Shown in pieces: positions 16,344-24,914 of a DNA stretch of 64,000 bases. The DNA is from Aldehydirespirator sp965204875 (GTDB lineage: Bacteria > Actinomycetota > Acidimicrobiia > Acidimicrobiales > Aldehydirespiratoraceae): the NCBI GenBank assembly GCA_965204875.1, contig OZ242020.1, forward strand, positions 1,922,001-1,986,000. The letters are read 5' to 3'. A program made the translations under genes and the position numbers. Under the pieces are notes generated by a model, which was not told where the DNA came from, did no database searches, and saw nothing but the letters and a program-made list of their open reading frames with translations. The number at the start of each line of letters is the position of its first letter. The stretch's first letter is position 1.

Positions 16344-17024
16344 TCAGTCCGCTCCGCGACCCGGCATCCGGCGCCTTGCCGTCTCATCGCCGATGGGCCT
16401 TGTCATCTCATCTCCGATGGGCCTTGCCGTCTCATGGCTGATGGAGGGACGGAGTCGCAGGACGCCGTCGACCTGGCCTATGCCGTCGATGTTCACGGTC
16501 ACGTCGCTTAGGCACTCGACCCAGCCGGGCAGGTCCAGGCGGTCGACGACCGCGTACATCTCCCCGGCGGGCGCGATCGCGCACAGCTTGGCGGCGAGGT
16601 TCACGGCCTCGCCGATGTAGTCGTCGCCCTCGAACAGCAGCGCGTCCCCCGTGGCCGCGCCGACGCGCATCTGCACGCCGCGGTCCGAGAAATGGTGGAT
16701 GAGGTGGGCGCCCAGCGCGATGGCTGCAGCGGTGCCGGTGGATACCAGCATCGTGCCGTCGCCCAGCCATTTGGCGACGCGAACGCCGCGCTTGACGGAC
16801 ACGCTGCGTGTGACCCTGCGGAACTCGCCCAGGATCGCCGCCGCCCGGTGGGGGCCTTGCGCCCTGGTGTAGGCGGTGAAGCCGCTCAGGTCGGCGAAGC
16901 AGAACGTGCGCGTCACGCTCAGGTGGGTGTCGCCGGTGGGCAGTTCCTCGGGAGGGGCGACGACCAGTGCCCGGTCTGCCTCGGCCCAATCGCAGGCCGG
17001 CCCCGTGTCCAGGGCCGCCCTCAT
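16344..17024 (-). CDS. Class III nucleotidyl cyclase domain protein
   Basis: 226 residues consisting almost only of an adenylate/guanylate cyclase catalytic domain: metal-binding FADLSGFTAYTRAQG, the second aspartate in KWLGDGTMLVST, and IGEAVNLAAKLCAIA, where the usual transition-state Arg position reads Lys. No membrane segment or sensor domain is present. ATG 17024 (GTG 17027 adjacent); upstream frame overlaps hemY and a repeat array. The C-terminal tail is a 24-bp tandem repeat (RPIGDE motif). Whether it makes cAMP/cGMP is uncertain given the substitution. Confidence 0.8.
   Translation of the reverse strand: MRAALDTGPACDWAEADRALVVAPPEELPTGDTHLSVTRTFCFADLSGFTAYTRAQGPHRAAAILGEFRRVTRSVSVKRGVRVAKWLGDGTMLVSTGTAAAIALGAHLIHHFSDRGVQMRVGAATGDALLFEGDDYIGEAVNLAAKLCAIAPAGEMYAVVDRLDLPGWVECLSDVTVNIDGIGQVDGVLRLRPSISHETARPIGDEMTRPIGDETARRRMPGRGAD
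16381..16444 (-). repeat. 24-bp tandem repeat at the cyclase C-terminus
   Basis: Units start at 16381, 16405 and 16429 (partial): GTCTCATCGCCGATGGGCCT and variants, encoding RPIGDE(M/T)(A/T). Confidence 0.85.
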
Positions 17025-17036
17025 CACCCGGTCGCC

Positions 17037-17117
17037 GGGCACGGGGTTGCCGCCGCCGGGCACAGGTTTTCTGCTGCCGGGCGCAAGGTTGCCGTCGGGC
17101 ACGGGGTTGCTGCCGCC
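17037..17117. repeat. 18-21-bp repeat array between hemY and the cyclase
   Basis: Four units of 21, 21, 18 and 21 bases on the theme GGGCACGGGGTTGCCGCCGCC fill the gap from the cyclase start to the hemY stop. Confidence 0.8.
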
Positions 17118-18688
17118 TAGCACAGCGTGAGCCCGGTGAGGGCCGCCGCGGCGCTTCGTGCCTGGCGCACGCAGGCGGGCAGGCCCAGGCCCCGGAAGGC
17201 TGCTCCTGTGGCGATCACGCCGGGCGCCGCCTCCGCCAGCTGGGAGTCCACCTCGGCCACCCGGTCGAGATGGCCGGGGAGGTACTGCGGCAGCGAGCGT
17301 CGCCACGGCGTGATCCGGACGCACACGGTGCCGCCGGATGCTGCCGCGGCGCCGGAGCGGGTGCCCGCCCGAGCGCCGAGTCGAGCCGCGAAGGTCGTCT
17401 CGGGCCACGCGTCCGGCTCGGACCAGGCGTCCTGCTCCGTCACAGGCGTGGTTCCGGTGGGGCGGAGCGCGACAGTGCTCAGATCCGAGACGATGCCAGC
17501 CAGCGCGAGCTCCTCTGCGAGCGCCACGGCCAGATCGCGGGGTTCGAGCTGCAGCCAGCGCGTGTCGTCGGAACGGCCCGCCGACACTCGCAGCACGGCC
17601 AGCCCCGGGCGCCGGTAGTGCGACCACTTCGAGGAAGACCACGAGCAGGCCGTCATCAGCAGTCCCTCGCTGCGGGGCACCAGGAACCCGCTGCCATCGA
17701 GGGGGTGCAGCACACCCTCGGCGGGGACCACGAAGGTGGCGAGCGCCACGTCGGAGTAGGTGACGGCGGCGAGCGTGCCGGCCGCTTCGGGTGCCAGAGG
17801 CCCGATCAGCCGTGCTGTCTCGAACGCGGGGGCGGCGACGATGACCCCGTCGGCGGCGACCTCGCCCTGCGGTGTGGAGAGGATCCAGCCCTGCCGGCCC
17901 GCCCGCCGGGGCCCGCGGCGCAGCGCTGTCACCCTCGCATCGAGGTGTACCGACTCTCCGAGGGCGCGCAGCAGGGCATCGACGATCCGGTGCGCGCCGC
18001 CTCGCACGCTCTGGAAGACCGGCCCCGGAGCGGCGGCCGGTGGAGCGCCTGCGGCGCCGCGTCCGGACACCTGGCGCAGGGCCGCACCGAACGGGCCTCC
18101 CCGCGCGGCCGCTTCGTGGAGGGGAGCCGCGCAGGCCTGGATGCTCATGCGGTCTCCGCAGCCTGCGTTGATGCCGCCGAGCAGGGGATCGACCAGGCGC
18201 ACGAACGCCTCGTCGCCGATCCTGGGCCGCAGCACCTCTCCCGCTGACGCGTCACCGGCGAGCGGGGGAGCGTCCCAGGCCAGGCCTCGCCGCAGCGCCT
18301 CGGAGCCGGCTTCGGAGATGATGCCGGTGCGCGCCGCCTCGTCCGCGTCGAAGGGTGCGCCAAGAACGCCGGGGGGCAGGGCGCGGAGGCGGCCGCCCGC
18401 CCAGACGCTGGCGCCGGATGCGTCGGGCGTCACGAGGTCGGCACCGAGACCGAGTCGGCGGCACAGCTCAGCGGCTGCGGTATCGCGGGCTATGAAGCCG
18501 TCGGGCCCGGAGTCGACCGGCATCCCGCCGACGCATGAGGCGTCGATCTTGCCGCCGGCCCGGTTGCCTGCCTCCAGAACGGCCACGTCGACACCGCTGC
18601 GTTGCAACTCGAACGCGGCTGCCAGGCCGGTGATCCCGGCCCCGACCACCGCCACCGTCTCACCGGCAGCCACCTGGGGTCGCCTCAC
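17117..18688 (-). CDS. hemY: Protoporphyrinogen/coproporphyrinogen oxidase HemY
   Basis: FAD flavoprotein of haem synthesis; in actinobacteria this family oxidises coproporphyrinogen III (CgoX role). N-terminal dinucleotide motif VVGAGITGLAAAFELQRSG (about 14-32) and E-A-G-x-R-A-G-G-K; substrate-side MPVDSGPDGFI; C-terminal GVIATGAAFRGLGLPACVRQA, the usual FAD-closing motif. 523 residues, slightly long, with Ala-rich inserts at about 205-220 and 445-470. Immediately upstream of (and co-oriented with) hemE, 69 bases after its stop, forming a haem operon hemE-hemY. Confidence 0.92.
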   Translation of the reverse strand: MRRPQVAAGETVAVVGAGITGLAAAFELQRSGVDVAVLEAGNRAGGKIDASCVGGMPVDSGPDGFIARDTAAAELCRRLGLGADLVTPDASGASVWAGGRLRALPPGVLGAPFDADEAARTGIISEAGSEALRRGLAWDAPPLAGDASAGEVLRPRIGDEAFVRLVDPLLGGINAGCGDRMSIQACAAPLHEAAARGGPFGAALRQVSGRGAAGAPPAAAPGPVFQSVRGGAHRIVDALLRALGESVHLDARVTALRRGPRRAGRQGWILSTPQGEVAADGVIVAAPAFETARLIGPLAPEAAGTLAAVTYSDVALATFVVPAEGVLHPLDGSGFLVPRSEGLLMTACSWSSSKWSHYRRPGLAVLRVSAGRSDDTRWLQLEPRDLAVALAEELALAGIVSDLSTVALRPTGTTPVTEQDAWSEPDAWPETTFAARLGARAGTRSGAAAASGGTVCVRITPWRRSLPQYLPGHLDRVAEVDSQLAEAAPGVIATGAAFRGLGLPACVRQARSAAAALTGLTLC

Positions 18689-18757
18689 TCGGGTCTCACC
18701 GGAGCACGCCCGCCCTCAAGCCTCGCCCCTGCCCGCGCAGCAGCGACCGGGCGCGCC

Positions 18758-19801
18758 TCACTGCGGTCGTACCGCACCTTCGCTGTGTACGAGCCGCACG
18801 ACGCGGGCCAGCACCTCGGGGTCGCTTGCGGGCAGCACCCCGTGGCCGAGGTTGAACACGAAGCCCGGATGCCCGCCGTTGGCCGCCAGAACAGCCCGCG
18901 CTCCCGCGCAGGCGGCGTCGGACCCCGCCAGCACTGCGGCCGGGTCGAGGTTGCCCTGCAGCGACCTTCCGTGCCCCACGCGGCGGCGGGCCTCGTCGAT
19001 GGGCACGCGGTAGTCCACCCCCACCACATCAGCGCCGCATTCTCCCATCTGGTCGAGAAGCTCGCCCGTGCCCACGCCGAAGTGGATGCGCGGCACGCCC
19101 GCGTCGCCCAGCGCGGCCAGCACGCGCCTCGAGTGGGGTGCCACGCCTAGGCGGTACTGCTCGGGCGACAGCGATCCGGCCCAGCTGTCGAAGAGTTGCA
19201 CGGCGGACGCGCCGGCCCCGACCTGCGACAGCAGCGAGGTGATGGCCAGGTCGGCCAGCCGCTCCATCAGCTCGTGCCACAGCGCGGGATCAGCGGCCAT
19301 GAGCGCCCTCGTCCGCGCCTGGTGGCGTGACGGCCCCCCCTCCACCAGATACGACGCCACCGTGAAGGGCGCTCCCGCGAAGCCGATGAGCGGCACCTCC
19401 AACTCGCCGGCCAGGCGCCGGACGGTCTCTGTGACGTAGGGCGTGTCGGCGCTGGGATCGAGCGCAGGCAGGCGCGCCAGGTCGCGGCGCGAGGCGAACG
19501 GCTGCGCCACGACCGGGCCGGTGCCCGGCACCACCTCGACGCCGAACCCTATGGCGTGGACCGGGACCACGATGTCGCTGAAGAGGATGGCTGCGTCCAC
19601 GCCGTAGCGGCGCACCGGCTGCAATGTGATCTCAACGGCCCGGTCGGGGTCCGCTATGGCCTCAAGGATCGAGCCGTCGCCTCTCACGGCACGGTATTCG
19701 GGCAGGGATCGCCCCGCCTGGCGCATGAACCACACCGGCACCCGCTCATGGGGCTCGCCGCGGCAGGCCCGCACGAAGTCGCTTCGGCTATGGGTTGGCA
19801 C
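18758..19801 (-). CDS. hemE: Uroporphyrinogen decarboxylase HemE
   Basis: Converts uroporphyrinogen III to coproporphyrinogen III. Signature VPVWFMRQAGRSLPEYR near the N-terminus, catalytic-site FSDIVVP, GFAGAPFTVASYLVEGG, and C-terminal NLGHGVLPASDPE are all present. GTG 19801 gives 347 residues, normal for the family, and overlaps the patatin stop by 14 bases; the longer ATG start at 19855 would add 18 residues that look like out-of-frame patatin sequence. Confidence 0.95.
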   Translation of the reverse strand: MPTHSRSDFVRACRGEPHERVPVWFMRQAGRSLPEYRAVRGDGSILEAIADPDRAVEITLQPVRRYGVDAAILFSDIVVPVHAIGFGVEVVPGTGPVVAQPFASRRDLARLPALDPSADTPYVTETVRRLAGELEVPLIGFAGAPFTVASYLVEGGPSRHQARTRALMAADPALWHELMERLADLAITSLLSQVGAGASAVQLFDSWAGSLSPEQYRLGVAPHSRRVLAALGDAGVPRIHFGVGTGELLDQMGECGADVVGVDYRVPIDEARRRVGHGRSLQGNLDPAAVLAGSDAACAGARAVLAANGGHPGFVFNLGHGVLPASDPEVLARVVRLVHSEGAVRPQ

Positions 19802-21038
19802 GGACGGGTGACACGGCGGAGCGTCGCAGCAGTTCGGCGAGGAGTTCGCCGTCACCGGCCAGCTCGCGCTGTGCCGTCTCGCAGGCCAGTGCGGCGATCT
19901 CGGCCCGCGGCGCGCCGCCCCCGCCGCCGGAGCGGCTGCCGTCCATCAACTCGACGGCGTCAGCGCCCGGTTCCACGACCAGCACCCGGCTGCCGCGGCG
20001 CCGCAGCCCGGCGACCTCCTCGCGCAGCTTGTCGCCCATCCACTGGCGCCGTCCCGCTCGCAGGGCGCGCCCGTCGCACCAGGCGTGCGACAGCGCCTCG
20101 GCACACCAGCCCGTGCCCGCATCGGGGCGATCCGCCCCCGGCCCGAGACCGGACCGCACGCTCGACAGTGCCTCGGACAGACCGGTGCGAACCCGCGACC
20201 AGCCGGGGTCGCCGCTCATCGCGGAGGACACCACGACCGCGTCGAAGGCGGGCGGACCCAGGAGGTCCGCGTTGGTGGCGGAGTGGACACCGCCGTCCAC
20301 ATACCGGTGTCCGGCCACCGCGACGGGCTCGTAGCGCGACGGCACCGCACAGCTGGCGCGCACGGCCTCGGCCGCGCTGGCCTCTATGTCGTCGCGCCCG
20401 AACACGACCCGCTCACCGTCGCGCAGGCGCACCGCAACCACCCAGAAGCGGGCGCTCGGCCAGGGCTCGGGATGCATCTCGTGCAGGCGCTGCCCGAAGG
20501 CTTCGGTGGTCAGCGTGCCGCGGGGCAGCAGTCCCACCGCCGCATGCACCACACGGGCCTGCCACGGGGGCCACACGGCCCGCGCCGCCATGCCAGGGGA
20601 CTGGGGCCGATGATCGATCAGGGCCCGGTCGTGCCGTCCCTCGCTGTAGGGGGTCACCACCCGGTCGAGTATCCGCTGCGCCTCGTCGCCGGGCGGCTCG
20701 CCGAGCTGTATGGCATAGAGGTCGGCCGGGCCGATCCCGGCTCGCAGGCACAGCCCCGTGATCGCGCCGGCGGAGGTGCCCGCGATCAGCTCGGCGGATC
20801 GGGCGTCCCAGCCGGTGGCGTCCCGCAATGCCCGGAGCACGCCGGCGTGCCACGCCTCCGCGCTGGCTCCCCCGGCGCCCAGCACCAAGCCGACCGACAC
20901 GTTGTGATCGGCGTCGGGCCCCTCCGCTCCCTCGGCGTCGGTGCGTTTGGCGCCCGTGCATCCGAGGTCGGCGTTGGCTCCTTCGGCGTCCATGTGTCCG
21001 TCGTCGATACGTCCGTCATCGGTGCTGTCGGCGTCCAT
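19788..21038 (-). CDS. Patatin-like phospholipase
   Basis: Serine acyl hydrolase with a Ser-Asp dyad: oxyanion hole LVLGAGGASAEAWHAGVL, nucleophile elbow AGTSAGA (G-x-S-x-G), and aspartate in YVDGGVHSATNADLL. ATG 21038 is used; an ATG at 21092 is possible. The N-terminus before the catalytic domain is an Asp/Gly/Ala-rich stretch encoded by short GTCC(A/G)T-type repeats. The end overlaps the hemE start, so it is probably in the hemE-hemY operon though functionally separate. Confidence 0.88.
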   Translation of the reverse strand: MDADSTDDGRIDDGHMDAEGANADLGCTGAKRTDAEGAEGPDADHNVSVGLVLGAGGASAEAWHAGVLRALRDATGWDARSAELIAGTSAGAITGLCLRAGIGPADLYAIQLGEPPGDEAQRILDRVVTPYSEGRHDRALIDHRPQSPGMAARAVWPPWQARVVHAAVGLLPRGTLTTEAFGQRLHEMHPEPWPSARFWVVAVRLRDGERVVFGRDDIEASAAEAVRASCAVPSRYEPVAVAGHRYVDGGVHSATNADLLGPPAFDAVVVSSAMSGDPGWSRVRTGLSEALSSVRSGLGPGADRPDAGTGWCAEALSHAWCDGRALRAGRRQWMGDKLREEVAGLRRRGSRVLVVEPGADAVELMDGSRSGGGGGAPRAEIAALACETAQRELAGDGELLAELLRRSAVSPVRANP

Positions 21039-21157
21039 GCATCCGAGCATACGGCGGGTACGATCCGCAGTTCCCCCATGCGTCGGATCCACCGTCTCGC
21101 TGCGCTGCGCAGGGCTCGGAACCAGGGCGGCACCGCGGCCGCCGGGGCGCTACGGCG

Positions 21158-23461
21158 GTGAGCAGGCACCATCCGGACCTCGAGGCCGAGCAGGCCTACT
21201 TCGACCTCGCCCACGCCTGCCTCGATGTGGCAAGGGAGCGCGCGGCGATGGCCACGTCGGTGTTCCGCACGGGCCGCGGGGGCACCATGCAGGCCCGCGT
21301 CGAGCGCGAGGCCGTGCTCGAGGCCGCGCTGGCGAGGCTCACCAGGCTCAACATCGGCGACCGCTCCCTCGTCTTCGGCCGGATCGATCCGGCCGGCACC
21401 GGGGAGCGGTTCTATATCGGCCGGGTGGGCCTCTGGGACTCCGACCACGACCCGATCCTGGTGGACTGGCGGGCACCTGTGGCCGAACCCTTCTACCGTG
21501 CCACCGGCCCCCGGCCCCTGGGGCTGAGGCGCCGCCGTCACTTCGCCTCGCGGGGATCGACCCTGCTCGGGATCGAGGACGAGTTCTTCGGCCAGGGGGC
21601 TGCCATCGGACTCGACATCGCCGACACGGACCTGATCGGCTCCGGCACGGCCGCAGGCGCCGCGCAGGGCGCAGTCGAGACGCCCGCGGGCGGCGCGCAA
21701 GCCGCGACCGACGCAGGCACGGACGCCGACGCAGCCGCTGACGGCACCGCCGGATCCGCCCGGCCCTCGGGCGCTTTGATGGCCTCGCTGGAGGCCGCCC
21801 GCACCGGACGGCTCGCCGACATCGTGGCCACGATCCAGGCTGAGCAGGACAGGGTGATTCGCTCCGAGTTGCCCGGAGTGCTGCTCGTGCAGGGCGGCCC
21901 CGGAACCGGCAAGACCGTGGTGGCACTGCATCGGGCCGCCTACCTGCTCTACACGCACCGGTTCCCTCTCGAGAGCCAGGGCGTGCTGGTCGTGGGACCG
22001 AACCGTCTGTTCCTGGCATACATCGAGCAGGTTCTCCCGTCGCTGGGAGAGGCTGGGGTGGAGCAGGCCGTGCTGGCCGACCTGCTCAGCCCCTCCGTGA
22101 GGGTCGGTGGCCTCGACGACGAGGCGACCGCAGGTGTGAAGGGCGATCCCCGCATGGCGGCCGTGGTGCGGCGTGCGGTGCGCGATCGCCGCCGCCCGCT
22201 GCGCCGCGATCTGGTGATCGGTCACGAACTGCAGCGGCTGCGCCTGACGGTCGAGCAGTCGCAGCGCATCGTCGCCGACGCAACCAGGCGGGCCCGCAAG
22301 CACAACGCCGGCCGGCGGCTGGTCGAGGAGGCGTTCTATGAGGCTCTGGCCGGCAGCGCGCGCCGGGGCGCGGATGCGGCACAGGTCAGGGAGCACCTCT
22401 CGGGCAGTATCGAGGCGCGCGAGGCGCTGGAGTGGATGTGGCCCGTGCTGACCCCGGCGCACCTGCTCAACGACCTCTACGGGTCGAGGGCCTTGCTGCG
22501 CTCCGCTGCAGCGGGCCGTCTCGACGACGGCGAGACCGGGTTGCTGCACCGTCCCAGGGCGGCGCACGCCTCTGAAGTGATCTGGTCGTTCCAGGACGTT
22601 CCCCTGCTCGACGAGGCCCGGGCCCTGCTGGGCTACAGGCCCGGGCACCGTGAGGAGGACGCGGTGCTGACCTACGGGCACATCGTGGTGGACGAGGCGC
22701 AGGACCTGTCACCCATGGAGCTGCGCATGATCGCTCGGCGCAGCCTCAACGGCTCGATGACCGTCGTGGGCGACATCGCCCAGGCGACCGGCTCGTGGGC
22801 CCACGACGACTGGGAGTCGGTGCTGGCAGGGCTTCCCGACCGCCGCCCGCCCCGCCGTGAGGAGCTGACCCTCGGCTATCGCATCCCTGCGCCGGCCATG
22901 GCCCTGGCCAACCGCGTGCTGCCCCACGCCGCGCCTGGGGCACGTCCGCCCGCCACGGTGCGGACTTCCGGCGATGAGCCCCGAATTGTGCGCTGCGGCG
23001 GAGCCGTTGCCGCGGCCGCCGCCGGTTCCGCCGCCACGGGGGAGCGGGTTGCCAGGGAGCGGGTCGGCGGTTCCGCCCCAGAGACTGCCGAGTCGGCAGG
23101 GGCGCTCGTGGACGCACTCGCTGAGGTCGTGGCCGATGAGCGGCGCTCCGTCGGGGCGGGCAACGTGGCGGTCATCGTCCCGGACTCCCTCCACGAGGCG
23201 CTGCGCGCCGGCCTCGTGCATAGAGAGGTCGCGATCGGCGGCCCCGGACGCAGCGGTCTCGACGAGCAGGTGACCCTCGTGCCGGTGCGGCTGGTGAAGG
23301 GACTGGAGGTGGATGCCGCCATCGTTGTGGAGCCGGCAAGGATCGTGGCCGAGGAGTGCCAGGGTGTGCGCTCGCTGTATGTGGCGCTCACCCGCGCCAC
23401 CCGGCGGGTGACCGTCCTGCACGCCGAGCCCTTGCCCGAGGTGCTCGCGCCGTTGACATAG
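21158..23461 (+). CDS. helD: HelD-like RNA polymerase recycling helicase
   Basis: UvrD/Rep-type SF1 ATPase. N-terminal coiled coil begins DLEAEQAYFDLAHACLD, followed by the HelD-typical IGRVGLWDSDHDPILVDWRAPVAEPFY. Walker A QGGPGTGKTVVALHRAAYLLY, Walker B IVVDEAQDLSPMEL, motif III VGDIAQAT, and C-terminal VKGLEVDAAIVVEP and YVALTRATRRVTVLH. 767 residues from GTG 21158. HelD removes RNA polymerase from stalled complexes and can give rifampicin tolerance in actinobacteria. An Ala/Gly/Asp low-complexity insert lies at about 21640-21775. Divergent from the patatin gene. Confidence 0.88.
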   Translation: MSRHHPDLEAEQAYFDLAHACLDVARERAAMATSVFRTGRGGTMQARVEREAVLEAALARLTRLNIGDRSLVFGRIDPAGTGERFYIGRVGLWDSDHDPILVDWRAPVAEPFYRATGPRPLGLRRRRHFASRGSTLLGIEDEFFGQGAAIGLDIADTDLIGSGTAAGAAQGAVETPAGGAQAATDAGTDADAAADGTAGSARPSGALMASLEAARTGRLADIVATIQAEQDRVIRSELPGVLLVQGGPGTGKTVVALHRAAYLLYTHRFPLESQGVLVVGPNRLFLAYIEQVLPSLGEAGVEQAVLADLLSPSVRVGGLDDEATAGVKGDPRMAAVVRRAVRDRRRPLRRDLVIGHELQRLRLTVEQSQRIVADATRRARKHNAGRRLVEEAFYEALAGSARRGADAAQVREHLSGSIEAREALEWMWPVLTPAHLLNDLYGSRALLRSAAAGRLDDGETGLLHRPRAAHASEVIWSFQDVPLLDEARALLGYRPGHREEDAVLTYGHIVVDEAQDLSPMELRMIARRSLNGSMTVVGDIAQATGSWAHDDWESVLAGLPDRRPPRREELTLGYRIPAPAMALANRVLPHAAPGARPPATVRTSGDEPRIVRCGGAVAAAAAGSAATGERVARERVGGSAPETAESAGALVDALAEVVADERRSVGAGNVAVIVPDSLHEALRAGLVHREVAIGGPGRSGLDEQVTLVPVRLVKGLEVDAAIVVEPARIVAEECQGVRSLYVALTRATRRVTVLHAEPLPEVLAPLT

Positions 23462-23483
23462 TGAGGAATGCTGGCGTTACGCT
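23453..23483 (+). promoter_or_regulatory. Promoter for a probably leaderless ABC ATPase mRNA
   Basis: TTGACA at 23453-23458 and TACGCT at 23478-23483, 19 bases apart. The -10 ends 7 bases before GTG 23491, the spacing expected for a leaderless transcript. The -35 overlaps the end of helD. Confidence 0.5.
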
Positions 23484-23490
23484 ATTAGGC

Positions 23491-24831
23491 GTGCTTGACA
23501 GCACGGCTCACAGCGGTCCGGCCAGCGGTCCGGCAGCCAGTTCGGCCACGGTCGCCTCCCCGGCGCCTGCCGCGCCTGCCGCTCCGGTCGGTTCCCCCGG
23601 CAGCGCCCGCCCCCCGAGCGGAGGCCCCGAGACGGCGCTCTCGCCGGCGGAGACGCCCGCCAACGGTGCTGCGCCGCCCGCCAACGGTGCTGCGCCGCCC
23701 GCCAACGGTGCCGTACCCGTGTTCAAGCCTGCACCCGCGTTCGAGCCGGCGCTGCCACGGCGCACGCCGGTGGCCGGTCGGGGCATCGTCGTCGACGGGG
23801 TCAGCGTGTCCCTTGGCGGTGCGCCGGTGCTGCGGCGGGCGTCGATATCCGCGGCGCCGGGCCGGACGCTGGCCATCCTCGGGCCCAGCGGCTGCGGCAA
23901 GACGACCCTGCTGCGGGTGCTGTCGGGTCTGCAGAGGGTCTCCGAGGGCACGGTCGCGCTCGGAGACAGGGTCGTGTCCGGCGACGGCGTGCATGTGGCC
24001 GCCGAGTCGCGTGGCGTCGGCATGGTGTTCCAGGACTGGTCGCTGTTCCCGCACCTCACCGTCGCCGCCAACGTGGCCTTCGGCCTGCGCCGCTCGGAGC
24101 GGCCCCGCGGCCGGTTGCTGCGGAGGCCGGCCTCGGCACGCGTGCAGCAGCTTCTGAGACTCGTCGGGGTGGCCGAGTTGTCCGACCGGCTGCCGGGCTC
24201 GCTGTCGGGCGGGCAGCAGCAGCGGGTGGCTCTGGCCCGTGCCCTGGCGCCGCGGCCTTCGGTGCTGCTGCTAGACGAGCCCTTCTCGAGCCTCGACACG
24301 ACCCTGCGTGTCGATGTCCGGGCCGAGGTGGCGTCGCTGCTGCGCGAGCTGGAGGTGACCTGCGTGTTCGTCACCCACGACCAGGACGAGGCTTTCGTGC
24401 TGGGCGACGAGGTGGCCGTGATGCGCGACGGCGAGGTGATCCAGCAGGCTTCTCCCGCGGCGCTCTACGAGCTTCCGGCGAGCCGGTGGGTGGCCGGCTT
24501 CGTGGGGGAGGCCGAGATACTTCCAGGTCACGCTGAGGGCGACACGGCTCACACCGTGCTGGGCCGATTGCGGCTGAGGGCGCCTGCCAGCGGCGCCGTG
24601 GATGTCATGGTGCGTCCCGAGGACATCCTGGTCGGCCACGGCGGGCCGGGGCCGGGTGCCGCGGGTGTGGTTCACCATGTGGAGTTCTTCGGCCATGACA
24701 CGCTCTACTACGTGCGGCGCACCGACGGATCCGTGCTGCGCTGCCGGGCCACCGGGGCGCCCGAGTTCACCCTGGGGGCTCCAGTGAGATTGCGCCACAG
24801 CGGGGCGCGAACGGTCGCTTTCGCCGACTAG
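23491..24831 (+). CDS. ABC transporter ATPase (iron/thiamine/polyamine importer type), orphan
   Basis: Walker A GPSGCGKTTLLRVLSGL, Q-loop MVFQDWSLFPHLTV, signature LSGGQQQRVALARAL, Walker B VLLLDEPFSSLD, H-loop FVTHDQDEA; a C-terminal TOBE-like domain begins VDVMVRPEDILVG. This is the FbpC/PotA class. 446 residues; the first about 90 are Ala/Pro-rich with three copies of ANGAAPP, absent from the family. GTG 23491. No permease or binding protein adjoins, so its transport partner is unknown or it works in a different complex. Confidence 0.85.
   Translation: MLDSTAHSGPASGPAASSATVASPAPAAPAAPVGSPGSARPPSGGPETALSPAETPANGAAPPANGAAPPANGAVPVFKPAPAFEPALPRRTPVAGRGIVVDGVSVSLGGAPVLRRASISAAPGRTLAILGPSGCGKTTLLRVLSGLQRVSEGTVALGDRVVSGDGVHVAAESRGVGMVFQDWSLFPHLTVAANVAFGLRRSERPRGRLLRRPASARVQQLLRLVGVAELSDRLPGSLSGGQQQRVALARALAPRPSVLLLDEPFSSLDTTLRVDVRAEVASLLRELEVTCVFVTHDQDEAFVLGDEVAVMRDGEVIQQASPAALYELPASRWVAGFVGEAEILPGHAEGDTAHTVLGRLRLRAPASGAVDVMVRPEDILVGHGGPGPGAAGVVHHVEFFGHDTLYYVRRTDGSVLRCRATGAPEFTLGAPVRLRHSGARTVAFAD
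23659..23712 (+). repeat. 21-bp tandem repeat in the ABC ATPase N-terminus
   Basis: GCCAACGGTGCTGCGCCGCC(C) repeats at 23659, 23680 and, partly, 23701, in frame. Confidence 0.85.
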
Positions 24832-24914
24832 CCGGAGGCCTCGGTCCGCCACCTAGGCCCGACTCGCTCCGTTCCCGCTCAGCCTTCTTGAACTCCTAGC
24901 CGGAGACCTCGGCC
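24828..24914. repeat. Duplication of convergent gene ends, 68-bp offset
   Basis: CTAGCCGGAG(G/A)CCTCGG begins at 24828 and again at 24896. The first copy holds the ABC ATPase stop; the second holds the stop of the convergent Rieske gene. Confidence 0.8.

Noticed and set aside
20828..21157. Upstream extension of helD from 20828
   Set aside because: It overlaps the divergent patatin gene and is Arg/Pro-rich; the conserved protein begins at GTG 21158.
20786..22681. A 631-codon minus-strand frame over helD
   Set aside because: Antisense shadow of the helicase core; no recognisable protein.
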